Shown piece after piece: positions 34,393 to 64,000 of a stretch of DNA of 64,000 nucleotides. The DNA comes from Ephydatia muelleri (lineage: Eukaryota; Porifera; Demospongiae; Spongillida; Spongillidae): positions 3,396,387 through 3,460,386 of the forward strand of contig JABACO010000024.1 of the NCBI GenBank assembly GCA_013339895.1, given 5' to 3'. Position 1 is the first letter of the stretch. The number at the start of each line of letters is the position of its first letter. Under the pieces are notes generated by a model. It did no database searches. It saw only the letters and a list, made by a program, of their open reading frames with translations, and was not told the DNA's origin. Made by a program: the position numbers and the translations under genes.

Positions 34393-35325
34393 ATTGACGG
34401 ATTCCACTCCATAATATGCTGTGGAATGTGCAATCCGTGCCATGCAAGAATAGTTACATCTTATGTGCATGGGGGACATTTTGCATGACGTACCTCGTTA
34501 GTCTATATCGCGGAACTCATGTGGGGGAAAGTTTTCCTGCCGTACCTCACGGAAATCGTGAGAGTGTAATCAAGGACACTTATTTAAGCAATAATTAAGT
34601 GTCCTTGGTGTAATGTTTCCTGACGTACCTCGCAGAACTCGTGAGGGTGGATTTGAGGATGGTATGTAATACCTTTAATTAGACACACAAACTTGGCGTT
34701 CATACATGTATCTAGCTAGCTAACGAAAGAGTGAGTACGTTTAAAAAATCTATAATAATGATTACAATGACCATCATTAAAATCATTGTACTGAGGTAGG
34801 TAGTAGGTAATGGACCCTTTGCATGAAACATCAGATGTGCCGATAAACGTCATGTCCGGAGTAAAAACCGCAGAGGTTGCCTAGTGATATTGTGTAAAGG
34901 CTGCGCGTTTTACTACGGACGTGACGTTTATCGCATATACGATCTTTCATCCATTGATTTTCAATGGATGTACTTCCGCTAATCAAGACGACCTTTGTCC
35001 ACATGTATCCTCACGGTCTTACATGATGCCTTTTTATTTTTCAACCAGGAACGACCCCGTATCACTTGCCGTTCTGTGAGTAGCTATAAGGCCATGCAAA
35101 ATTGATTATTAGTTTCTCGTCCCCGCCCTCATACTGTTTTGGAGCCCAGCACCAAACTTCTTTATTTTATTTTTCAATCATCACGTGACAATAATAATAG
35201 AACGTATGTCGCTTATAAATTTGACCGTGACAGGGGCTTACAAGGCCCATAGAGTCATTCAAGTGGAGACGGGTCTGACTTTTTCTTCACTGTTTTCGCC
35301 GGAGCTCATCCTCGTATTGTTGTCA
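34393..35325. other. Spacer with short repeats and a hairpin
   Basis: Three degenerate copies of a CGTACCTCGCGGAACTCGTG motif lie near 34490, 34540 and 34625. Between them at 34571-34607 is a hairpin with arms CAAGGACACTTA / TAAGTGTCCTTG. No gene is seen. Confidence 0.5.
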
Positions 35326-35334
35326 CATTCATCC

Positions 35335-35441
35335 TAGTCTCGTACCCAGACCCACATCGCAGCTGCGGATGGATTACATCACCGCGCGTAGCGGTGATGT
35401 AATCCATCCGCAGCTGCGATGTGGGTCTGGGTACGAGACTA
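35335..35441. mobile_element. Palindromic MITE with 9-bp target duplication
   Basis: TAGTCTCGTACCCAGACCC at the left is mirrored by GGGTCTGGGTACGAGACTA at the right. The whole 107 bp is an almost perfect palindrome with a spacer of about 5 bases (gcgta). It is flanked by CATTCATCC on both sides (35326-35334 and 35442-35450). A 9-bp duplication points to Mutator-like (MULE) mobilisation. Related ends occur at 63716 and 63935. Confidence 0.92.
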
Positions 35442-35450
35442 CATTCATCC

Positions 35451-37344
35451 CTAGATGAGGTTCATATTGGCTCTACGATGGATTCATTAAGCATTGCGGA
35501 TGAGCAGCTCAACGTCGACGATGTTTGCGCAATGTTTGGTCAGCATGTTAAGTTCATCGTGTCGCAGACCTTGGCCTTGGTTCGTGAAGACGCTCAATCA
35601 GCCTCAACTTCTTCAATTTTAACACTTTCCAATGCAGAAAACAGTAGATAAGGCAACACTACCATTAAAAATCTAGGAAAGAAACAAGAAGGACAAGTTG
35701 TTCAATGATCTTGTTTCCTTTTTTGAAAGTAAGGATGGCACAGACTTAGTGAAAGTCTTCTCACCCCATCTGTGTGCAACCAAACGAAGGAGCGTATCAA
35801 ACGAAGGAAGTCTACTGCCGTTTATGACTGGCTATTAATGTTTTGTGCATGCATGTCTTTTTGCAATCGTATTTGTCACGTGCGCGTCTTAACTAAAACG
35901 ACTAGCTAGCTATAGCATCCAATGCAAAATAATGAACAAATAGAATAATAAATCATTACCGCCCGCCTGCATCCTTTCTTGAAAACAGGCGGACGAGAAA
36001 CTAATAATCAAGTTTGCATGGCCTAAAAGAGAGAAGTTATTTTCATAGAAAAAAATATAGAAGTTTTGCTGAGCGGTCCGCTTATCGTGACGAACGCGCA
36101 TATTTCATCAGCTGTTACAAACAGGATATATCTATGGCTAGATCTGTAACAACAGCGCAAAATTCATTAATTGATTACACTGTACAGTAGTACGATGGAC
36201 ACATAGATAGCTGTACCGCATTGCGAATCAATGCTGCATGGATTTCGCTTTAATCTACGGCCCTGCGATTACATGCATGTGGATTTCTGTGAGACACAAG
36301 CAGATTGTCAATCTGGAATCACACGCTTGTGCCACAGAAAGGGATTTTTGCAATGCCCTTGGTATCAGTTATACGGATTCTGTTGTGGCCGATTGTGATT
36401 TCATATATCACTCTATAATGAAGTGTGGGTCGTACAGTTTGGTATAGGGGGGGGGGCCGTTCATAAATTACGTCACACAAAATCCATCACAGACCGTCAC
36501 AATAATTCCTCCCCCCCCCTCTCAATTACGTCACATTGCCCCCCCCCCCCTCCCCCCACCCACCTACGAATAAGCTTTAAGCGTGCATATTATAATTAGA
36601 AGTTTCATGCCGTTAATGCGCAACCAAACTTAAATTAAACAGCTATCGCATGCGGGTCATGCATCTTCGACACTGGAGGTGCTTCTCCAGCAAATAGACA
36701 TGCATAGCCGTTTCAGTCCTTATTTCAGGGGGTACCAAGAACTCCTTCGAGATCGATCCAGTCTGCCTGTTCCAGGCGGTTCTCCTCGTATGCAATTATT
36801 GCCATCAATTCTCTTTGCCTCCTGGCAGCACTCCGCTACTGTCCAGCAATTTCGGACATCCATACACGTCTGTACATTGAAAACGCATGTAAAGTATTTG
36901 ATAGTTTTTAAATATTAACGCAGTTGGATTAATTTTTAAAATATAAATAATGCATTCTTCGCTTTCATTTTGCGAGCAGGAGAATCAACAACAAAATTAA
37001 TTACTTTTGCTATTACGTAATAATACTATTTAGAAGTCAATAATGTTTAATAACATCTAATGGTGGGCGCGCCCTTATAGTGCAAATTGGTGCCTGTGTG
37101 AGTGGGAGGAGCGTGTCGTTGCTAGTAATGTGCCCTTGGTTCAATATTTCTTTCATAGGCGTGAACGTGCGCTCGGCGTGTATCTACCTATTTTCTACGA
37201 CTGCGTACGTTAACGGTCCGTTCCTACATATTGATACCTCATCCCGATATGCGTAATGACACACCACGCGCGCGCGCGCCACATACTCCCAGCTCTTTTA
37301 GCTTGGGTGCACATTAGGAAGAATCACTTTAGCTGATGCTGATT
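35451..37344. other. Spacer, weak open frames
   Basis: A plus frame at 35478-35651 (MDSLSIADEQLNVDDVC, 57 codons) looks protein-like but ends quickly and is followed by a broken frame (KVFSPHLCATKRRSV near 35750). It may be a gene or transposon remnant. Runs of G and C occur at 36449-36457 and 36540-36556. Nothing else is supported. Confidence 0.3.
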
Positions 37345-37572
37345 AACCGGGTTGGTCTGTACCCAGGGCAAGAATGGGTTCAATATCTCTAGCTGCTGGT
37401 TAGTTGTGTTGTCTGGGACCTGGGTGTGGTCTGTACCGTGGCAAGATTGGGTGAAATCTATCTACTTGTGTTGCCTGGGTGTGGCCAGTACCTGGGCAAT
37501 AATGGGTTAAATATCTCTAGCTGCTAGTTAGTTGTGTTGTCTGGGTGTGGTCTGTACCCTGGGCAAGACTCC
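37345..37572. repeat. Minisatellite, about 3.5 units
   Basis: Units of roughly 55-75 bp read GTGTGGTCTGTACCCTGGGC, AAGAATGGGTTAAATATCTC, then TAGCTGCTAGTTAGTTGTGT. Starts lie near 37350, 37425, 37480 and 37548, with internal deletions. It is non-coding. Confidence 0.85.
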
Positions 37573-38259
37573 ACCTATCTTGTGAAGAAGTAAGTATAAT
37601 ATATAATATGTATTTCCAACTTACATTTCATTGTCATGCTCATCAAATACATTATGAATTAGTTACTCTTGTCATTGTCATTTCTCACAAAGTTATCAGA
37701 ATACTAAAAGCCTGCTAAAAGCCGTTAGCCCTCCCACTCCATCCCCATACTTCTGCCACACATAATCAGCAGTATAAAAATAGCAGCAGACATTTATAGT
37801 GCATGGTAATATTTTGAACAAAGACATCACTTCTCATATAGAGATCAGAATGCTTCCCACCCCACATCCTTCCTGGCCTCCCCTCTCATATATTACCTGT
37901 AGGAAATATGTGTTTTCTATGCATCTGATTCTGTGTACTATGCAAGGACGAACTTATATGGTTTATGTGATGAGCCCTGCTGCACTTATGCATATGTCAG
38001 TTATCATTGTTCCTGCATCATCTATTGGGGAATCCTTTGTATAAGATCCTGCAGGTGGTCTCCTTTAGAACCTCTGTTATCTTGTCCTGACCACATCAGC
38101 TGGTATTCTTTTGTAAAGGTCATGGTCTTCCACAACAGGGGCTGGAATTCAGATACAGCTAGGTCGGAAAAAGCCATGCATTTGTTTTGCTTACATTGCT
38201 CTTTAAAGCAAGAGCTAGTCGAGAAGTCTTGTAGGTGGTTAAATATCTGTAGAAATGGT
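37573..38259. other. Spacer, nothing recognised
   Basis: Only short frames are present. It probably includes the 3' end of the minus-strand gene at 38260. Confidence 0.3.
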
Positions 38260-38835
38260 TCATGAATTGTTACAGCACTGTGTCACATATAATGAACCTT
38301 CAGGGATTGCTGGCCTTTGTACTGCTTCTCTACGTTTAGCTCGGAGGGCCTCAATTCCACCTTCATGCCAGTAAGCAGAGTCCCGCTTAGTATATGCCCT
38401 CTTTTCTCTACTATATTCCTGCAGCATCTCCAGCCTGTACGCTGTCATCATAATGTCAGCTGGTGCATCCCATCGATTGCTAGAGAAGTAGTTTCTTTTT
38501 GCATCATCGTTGTGTTTCTTAACACCTGAAGTGCATAAATAACTATCAAGAAAGAAGTACAGTACCAATCTTGACATGAAAATTGTTTCAAATTTCCGTA
38601 TTGGCGCATAATGTTTGGGACATGGTATACCATTGCATGCATCCTAGTAAGGAGTTACATATTTCTATTGGTGACCCTCTTCTTTGATGCTTAAGAAGAG
38701 TTGAACCCATTGTTTGGCCTGTATAGACAGAATAGAGTAGCATTTCATCCTTATTATATTTGCACACTAGCTAAACTTACCTTTTGGTGGAATTGATTTG
38801 AAGCTTTCTGCATGCATGGGTGGTGGGTGATTCAT
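38260..38835 (-). CDS. Unrecognised small gene, three exons, 126 aa
   Basis: The exons are 38781-38835 (from ATG), 38659-38718 and 38260-38525, joined in phase by GT/AG introns of 62 and 133 bases. The protein begins MNHPPPMHAESFKSIPPK. Its C-terminal half is charged and helical (DIMMTAYRLEMLQEYSREKR, then AYTKRDSAYWHEGG and EALRAKRREAVQR). There is no signal peptide, membrane span or recognised domain; it is probably an intracellular structural protein. The frame stays open upstream of the ATG, so 5' exons may be missing. A frame at 39349-39570 (MERRDYDVTKETHNMARS) could be one, but no join was established. A rival frame in exon 1 (DFEDLYSILSNES) stops in exon 2. Confidence 0.5.
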
Positions 38836-41732
38836 TAGACAGTATGCTGTATAAATCTTCAAAATCCTTAGGATTCCGTATGCCAACAACGAAAAGAAGT
38901 CATTTTGTGACAAGTGATTTGACTCACTGCACATAGTACCTCCCATAACTTCACTACTGTTGTGTGCAGGGCACTAGGCAGAGGGATGTCTTTCATCTAT
39001 GAAGGAAGCAGCTGGTATACACAATGTACATGTATGATGAATGTTACTAGTGTCAAGTGTATTTGTACCTTAAGAAATTTCCTTTTGCTTTCACCAGTTA
39101 AGGATGTCCACTAATGACATGAAGTATTTGTGTCAGACTTCCATTCTTCTTCTTCTTTTGAAGTGCTTCTCGAGAATTGGTTCCGCATGGTGATCCGATG
39201 ACTCCATTCGTTGCAAATTTGAAAAGACACTTTAAATTGAATGGCCAATGAACTATGCTAGCACACGAATATAAGTAGCGTTCTAATCGAAGAATCTTTA
39301 TGTACATGTAATATTTCCGGTGTGAATCAATGCGTACTGAATGGAGTATTAAACTACAGTGTAAGACAAAAGGATTATCCATGCATGTATAATAGTGTAC
39401 GGTACCGGTATCTCTCTAGCTTGCATGTTTAATGAATTACTTGTATCAGAGTAGTCAGATCCCGAGTACTGCCTAGTATAGGGAGACACAATGGAACGAG
39501 CCATATTATGGGTTTCCTTGGTTACGTCGTAATCCCTCCTTTCCATTGTCCGATGATTTTGGTTGTCTCGACTTGTAATAGCAATGGCATAGCTAGGGTA
39601 CGGCCCCTGGCAGGGTTTAGGTACGAACAACAGAGGTCGGATTAACAATAATACTCACCCGCCGAAGTAAGAACTGGTAGTAATACGGAATAACCATCTC
39701 TATTTCGAGTCGGTACTCCAGCTCAATTAAGGCATCAGCAACGAATTAATGGTGGCGTGCTGTACCATAAACATATAATATCAGTAATCTTGGTGACTCC
39801 ACCACCGGGCAGTGAGTTGTATGTGCTGAGAAGGAAACCATGCACCATCGACTCGCAATCGGCACATAAAAACAAGCGTGTCTCAGACTCTTCGCTGAGA
39901 TATTGTGGTACAACTTTGAAGGCACAACCAATGACACGCGATCGCGCAAGAGTTGCCTTGGATTTCGCGTTTGTGGGAATTATGCGTTGATGCGTGTGGT
40001 GCACTGTGGCGTTCTAGCAGCTAGGGCTTCCCCTATTCATATGGATCGTACATGCGGTGGGAAGTTGCTTGCACACTTCGTAAAATCCTACGCACGCGTG
40101 ATCACAGAGAAGGCTGCATATAGCTTTCAGTTATAACGTATAACCTATACTTTGCATAAAATACTGTCAAAAAAAAACCTAGTCTCGCTGTTTGGTGATG
40201 GCTGTTGCTGAGTGTTAACTCATATTATAGCAATATAGCTTACCGTAACAAAACGTACCAACCTAGGAAACATCGTTCCAACATACTCCATGGACACACG
40301 ACCGGGGTCGTGCATGTATGCTGCCATGTCTGAGAGTTGGCCGGGTAGTGGTATAGTAGTATCGTACAAGAAGCAAGGCTTTGAGGAGTGCTTGGGCAAC
40401 GTTATGACGTTTAATTCATTATTAATAATTTATGGCTTGAACGGGGTACTAGAATTCACATACTTGAATCTAGAAATAGACGTGCACATGGGGTAGATAT
40501 GCTACTTGCACATATAAATATGGAAATAGCTTTGGCTTCAGAATCCACTTTATAATCTTCAATACATCGTCCACGCGGTAAAATAGGAAAGGGAAAATAG
40601 TGATCAAAAGTATGCCAGCCATTAAATGTATGCAGTAAAACAAAACCCCGTTTTGAAATTGATGGGGGCAAATTTTTACAGAACAGAAGATATACAAACA
40701 ATGTGTTATTTGTCCCTGTATCATACTTAGGTTTATAAACTTAACTACAAGTCTTTGGTACTAAACTGTGCGCGATTGATAGAAATTACCCATAGATTGC
40801 ATGTACAATAATTTTATTACGAGTATTACGGAATTCAAATAATTCATGTCCGCAATTGCTGGCCATGACGCACAATCGACTATTTGAAACACTTCAAAGG
40901 TCTATAATAATTTTATACACGCACGCTTTAATATCCAAAAGGCAACAATACACTGCCGAGCTCAGTCCGGGCCCTGTAGATTTGAGCGGCCCGATCAGTA
41001 TAATGGAGCCTTCTACAGGGCCTTATTTGTGCGCCTGTTCACATAGAAAAGTACACTGTCACCATATCATAGAGCAATAATGTTACCCAGGACAATGAAT
41101 TTTAATTAAAAATGGTACTGATTTTATACATGCATGCATGTAACACACCAACTGTGTGACTGGCTTGATGTACTCTCTGCTTGCTGCATAAGGCCGTGTC
41201 AGACCACTGGATCTCTAACAACTACTGTGGCATCATTCACTGTGCAAAAATTAGAAATGGGGAACTTTTGAATACATTGATGGTCAAATCTGCTGTCGTA
41301 ACTAAGTAGTATTGTCCTTTGTGGAAATTACCAGTTACGAATGTGTCACCTTGTGGTATATAAATTTTCATATTCAAACATCTGTAATATGGCAGTCTTG
41401 CATGCACATCGATCATCAAGGTCAGGTTTTATGGCAGTCGGCATATAATATATATATCACACCTACAGTACATGGTGAGTGCATTCCAGATATTCATGCA
41501 CACAGAGGGGTTATATGGACGTTTCACAATTCACATGTTCATAAAGATTCTAACGACGAGCATATCACAGAGCTGCGGTGCACCTTCCCTCATTCCAACA
41601 GAGGGATGAGAACATCACATTTGAAGACTTAGGGGTATTATTCCTACTGAGGGAGGGAGAGGGAGGGAAGTGAAAGGGCACACAAATGACGCAACGCACA
41701 CCATATTCTAAATACATGGTGCACACCACACA
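38836..41732. other. Spacer, no supported gene
   Basis: There are open frames on both strands at 39735-40136 and one on the minus strand at 39349-39648, but none shows a domain. A small hairpin, GGCCCTGTAGA / TCTACAGGGCC, lies at 40970-41021. The rest is AT-rich. Confidence 0.3.
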
Positions 41733-41998
41733 CAAACTTGAATGTATGGAACTGACCCGAAATCAACCAGTGGTCACATCTGCAAACCATTTTGAAGTGA
41801 CCATGCTGGTCCCCTATGGAATAGATGACACAACTTACGCCATGTCTAATTAGATAGTGCACATTTGAATGTATGGATCTGATCACAGATCAACCAGTGG
41901 TCACATCCGCAAGGTACGTACTTTGATGTGGCCAGGGGTCCCGTTATACGATTTCACGCAACCGAATTCCACAATGATTAAACGTGATGTCTAATCAT
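41733..41998. repeat. Two-copy tandem duplication, about 126-bp period
   Basis: TTGAATGTATGGAACTGACC at 41738 and TTGAATGTATGGATCTGATC at 41864 begin two units. Both continue with ATCAACCAGTGGTCACATC and later TGATGTGGCC / TGAAGTGACC. Confidence 0.8.
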
Positions 41999-42600
41999 AT
42001 GCTTACCGGTAATGTATAGACGCTTGTAGCTCAAGACAGAGTGGTGTTAAATGCTGCATGTCTCCATTTGCTCTCAGTTCGCACTCACATTCAGTCCGAC
42101 ATTCTTACTCGAGGGTTTTTATTTGGCAAATGTAACTATTTGACATTACGCGCGCGGCTAATATGTGAAATTTTATACAGTGTGTGTACATGTGTGTGTG
42201 CATGTGTGTGCATGTGTGTACATGTGTGTGTGTGTGTGTGCTTTGTTTAGTGTATTTAATAGCAGCATGACTATTTTCAGTGTTACATAATGACAGTGAA
42301 GTTGTGGGAGGGGACACGAGAATGCGAGGTCTCCTGGGGATTTCAAAAGTAAGCGTATTAGAGAATGATAAAGTCAGTTATGGTTCAAAACATTTGACGA
42401 TTTACATTGATGACGAAAGTGACTCGTAATTTTACCTACTGGAGGTAAAAAAAAACTATGCGTCATAATCTTTGTACGCTGACAAATTGTATGCAGGAGT
42501 TCACATGCCATGTGTTACTGTATGCGTTTCTACTTGATTTGTGACCGTCCCTATTTTAATCAATTGCACTGGTTATTTGTATGGTTTGTGGTACATGGTA

Positions 42601-42657
42601 TGAGTCATTAATAATGCAATAGTTATTGCGGTTGTGCACGTGGAAGCGTTTAAGGAA
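42601..42657 (+). promoter_or_regulatory. MARS1 5' untranslated segment
   Basis: From the in-frame TGA at 42601 to the start ATG there is no other in-frame ATG, which fixes the start. The bases before it (AAGGAA-ATG-G) have G at +4 and a purine at -3. Confidence 0.6.
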
Positions 42658-63502
<20,845 letters not shown>

Positions 63503-64000
63503 AAATGGAAATAGTATTGCTATAGTTATATGACTTACGTTTCTTTTGGAGGCAATTCATTGTGACCGTATATGGTGGGATACGTTGCGTGCATGCCACA
63601 TTATTTAGAAACAAGTAAAACTAAAATGATGTGCTGTATGTGGGGCGATGCCTGCAGAGGAGAGATGATGGAAGCCAGTCTGAATAATTAACCAGGTGGG
63701 ACCCCTGCATCAGGTTAGTCTCGTACCCAGACCCTAGTACGTCACAGCTGCGGATGGATTACATCACCGCTACGCTAGAACTAGGGTCTGGGAAAGTGAC
63801 TGCAAAAAGTCGGTGACAAAAGTTCTGGAATTCCAGAACTTTTTAATTGACCGCAGCCCGCTGGAATGTTGCTATGTCAACAAGTAGTAGATGTATAACT
63901 TTGGATAAGAAAATGGATGATGTTTGTACAGCTGTAGTCTCGTACCCAGACCCAACTATCCGCAGCTGCGGATGGATTACATCACCGCTAGAAGCGTAGC
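63503..64000. other. MARS1 3' flank with two palindromic-MITE copies
   Basis: After the stop codon, TAGTCTCGTACCCAGACCC occurs at 63716 and at 63935. Each is followed by CAGCTGCGGATGGATTACATC, as in the element at 35335. The first copy ends with CTAGGGTCTGGG near 63790 and lacks the outer right end. The second is cut by the window edge. No AATAAA was assigned with confidence. Confidence 0.75.

Noticed and set aside
34571-34607. Hairpin that could be a transcription terminator
   Set aside because: Factor-independent terminators are bacterial, and there is no U tract or adjacent gene end.
38781-38900. Rival frame LLFVVGIRNPKDFEDLYSIL in the first exon of the small gene
   Set aside because: It looks protein-like but meets a stop nine codons into the next exon and has no usable acceptor upstream; kept only as an alternative.
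39735-40136. Overlapping open frames on both strands
   Set aside because: No recognisable motif and no splice-consistent extension was found.

Overview
The window is a metazoan nuclear locus. Genes are split by many introns, from about 50 bases to over 5 kb, and the spacers are AT-rich and crowded with transposon fragments, foldback elements and microsatellites. Very short introns in the kinase gene, DIRS-like and CACTA-like transposons, and a 2A-like peptide on an immune-type gene suggest an early-branching animal. A demosponge is my best guess and a cnidarian is possible. This is inferred from style, not from a marker gene.

Two host genes can be reconstructed exon by exon with consistent splice phases. 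(1) On the plus strand, 42658-63502 holds a complete cytosolic methionyl-tRNA synthetase (MARS1): 26 exons, 938 aa, with a GST-like N-terminus, HLGN and KFSKS motifs, zinc knuckles and a C-terminal WHEP domain. (2) On the minus strand, 33076-22858 holds a predicted 13-exon, 429-aa protein. It starts with a 2A-like translational-skipping motif (GDVEVNPGP), followed by a death domain, a Ser/Thr/Pro-rich linker made of three tandemly duplicated small exons, and a non-RD kinase domain (HGD, DFG, APE). The layout resembles IRAK innate-immune kinases. This is the most interesting system in the window.

Smaller genes are a minus-strand three-exon gene at 38260-38835 (126 aa, unrecognised) and a minus-strand exon at 10638-11206 coding for cysteine-rich repeats.

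Layout. 1-4.2 kb: a CACTA/EnSpm-type DNA transposon with two divergent genes, cut by the left edge. 4.2-9.4 kb: hAT remnants, including a deletion derivative with target-site duplication. 9.4-22.4 kb: gene-poor, with the cysteine-rich exon, a 700-bp tandem duplication containing a MITE, a hAT zinc-finger fragment, Ty3/Gypsy pol remnants and a large foldback. 22.9-33.1 kb: the 2A/death-domain/kinase gene, its long intron filled with a MITE, CA-rich minisatellites and a dispersed repeat. 33.1-42.6 kb: MITEs, a perfect palindrome with 9-bp target duplication, a minisatellite and the small gene. 42.7-63.5 kb: MARS1, with a decayed DIRS-like retroelement in intron 7, a hAT derivative in intron 22, and in intron 23 a palindrome carrying an antisense copy of the start of the last exon. 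63.5-64 kb: two more copies of the palindromic MITE.
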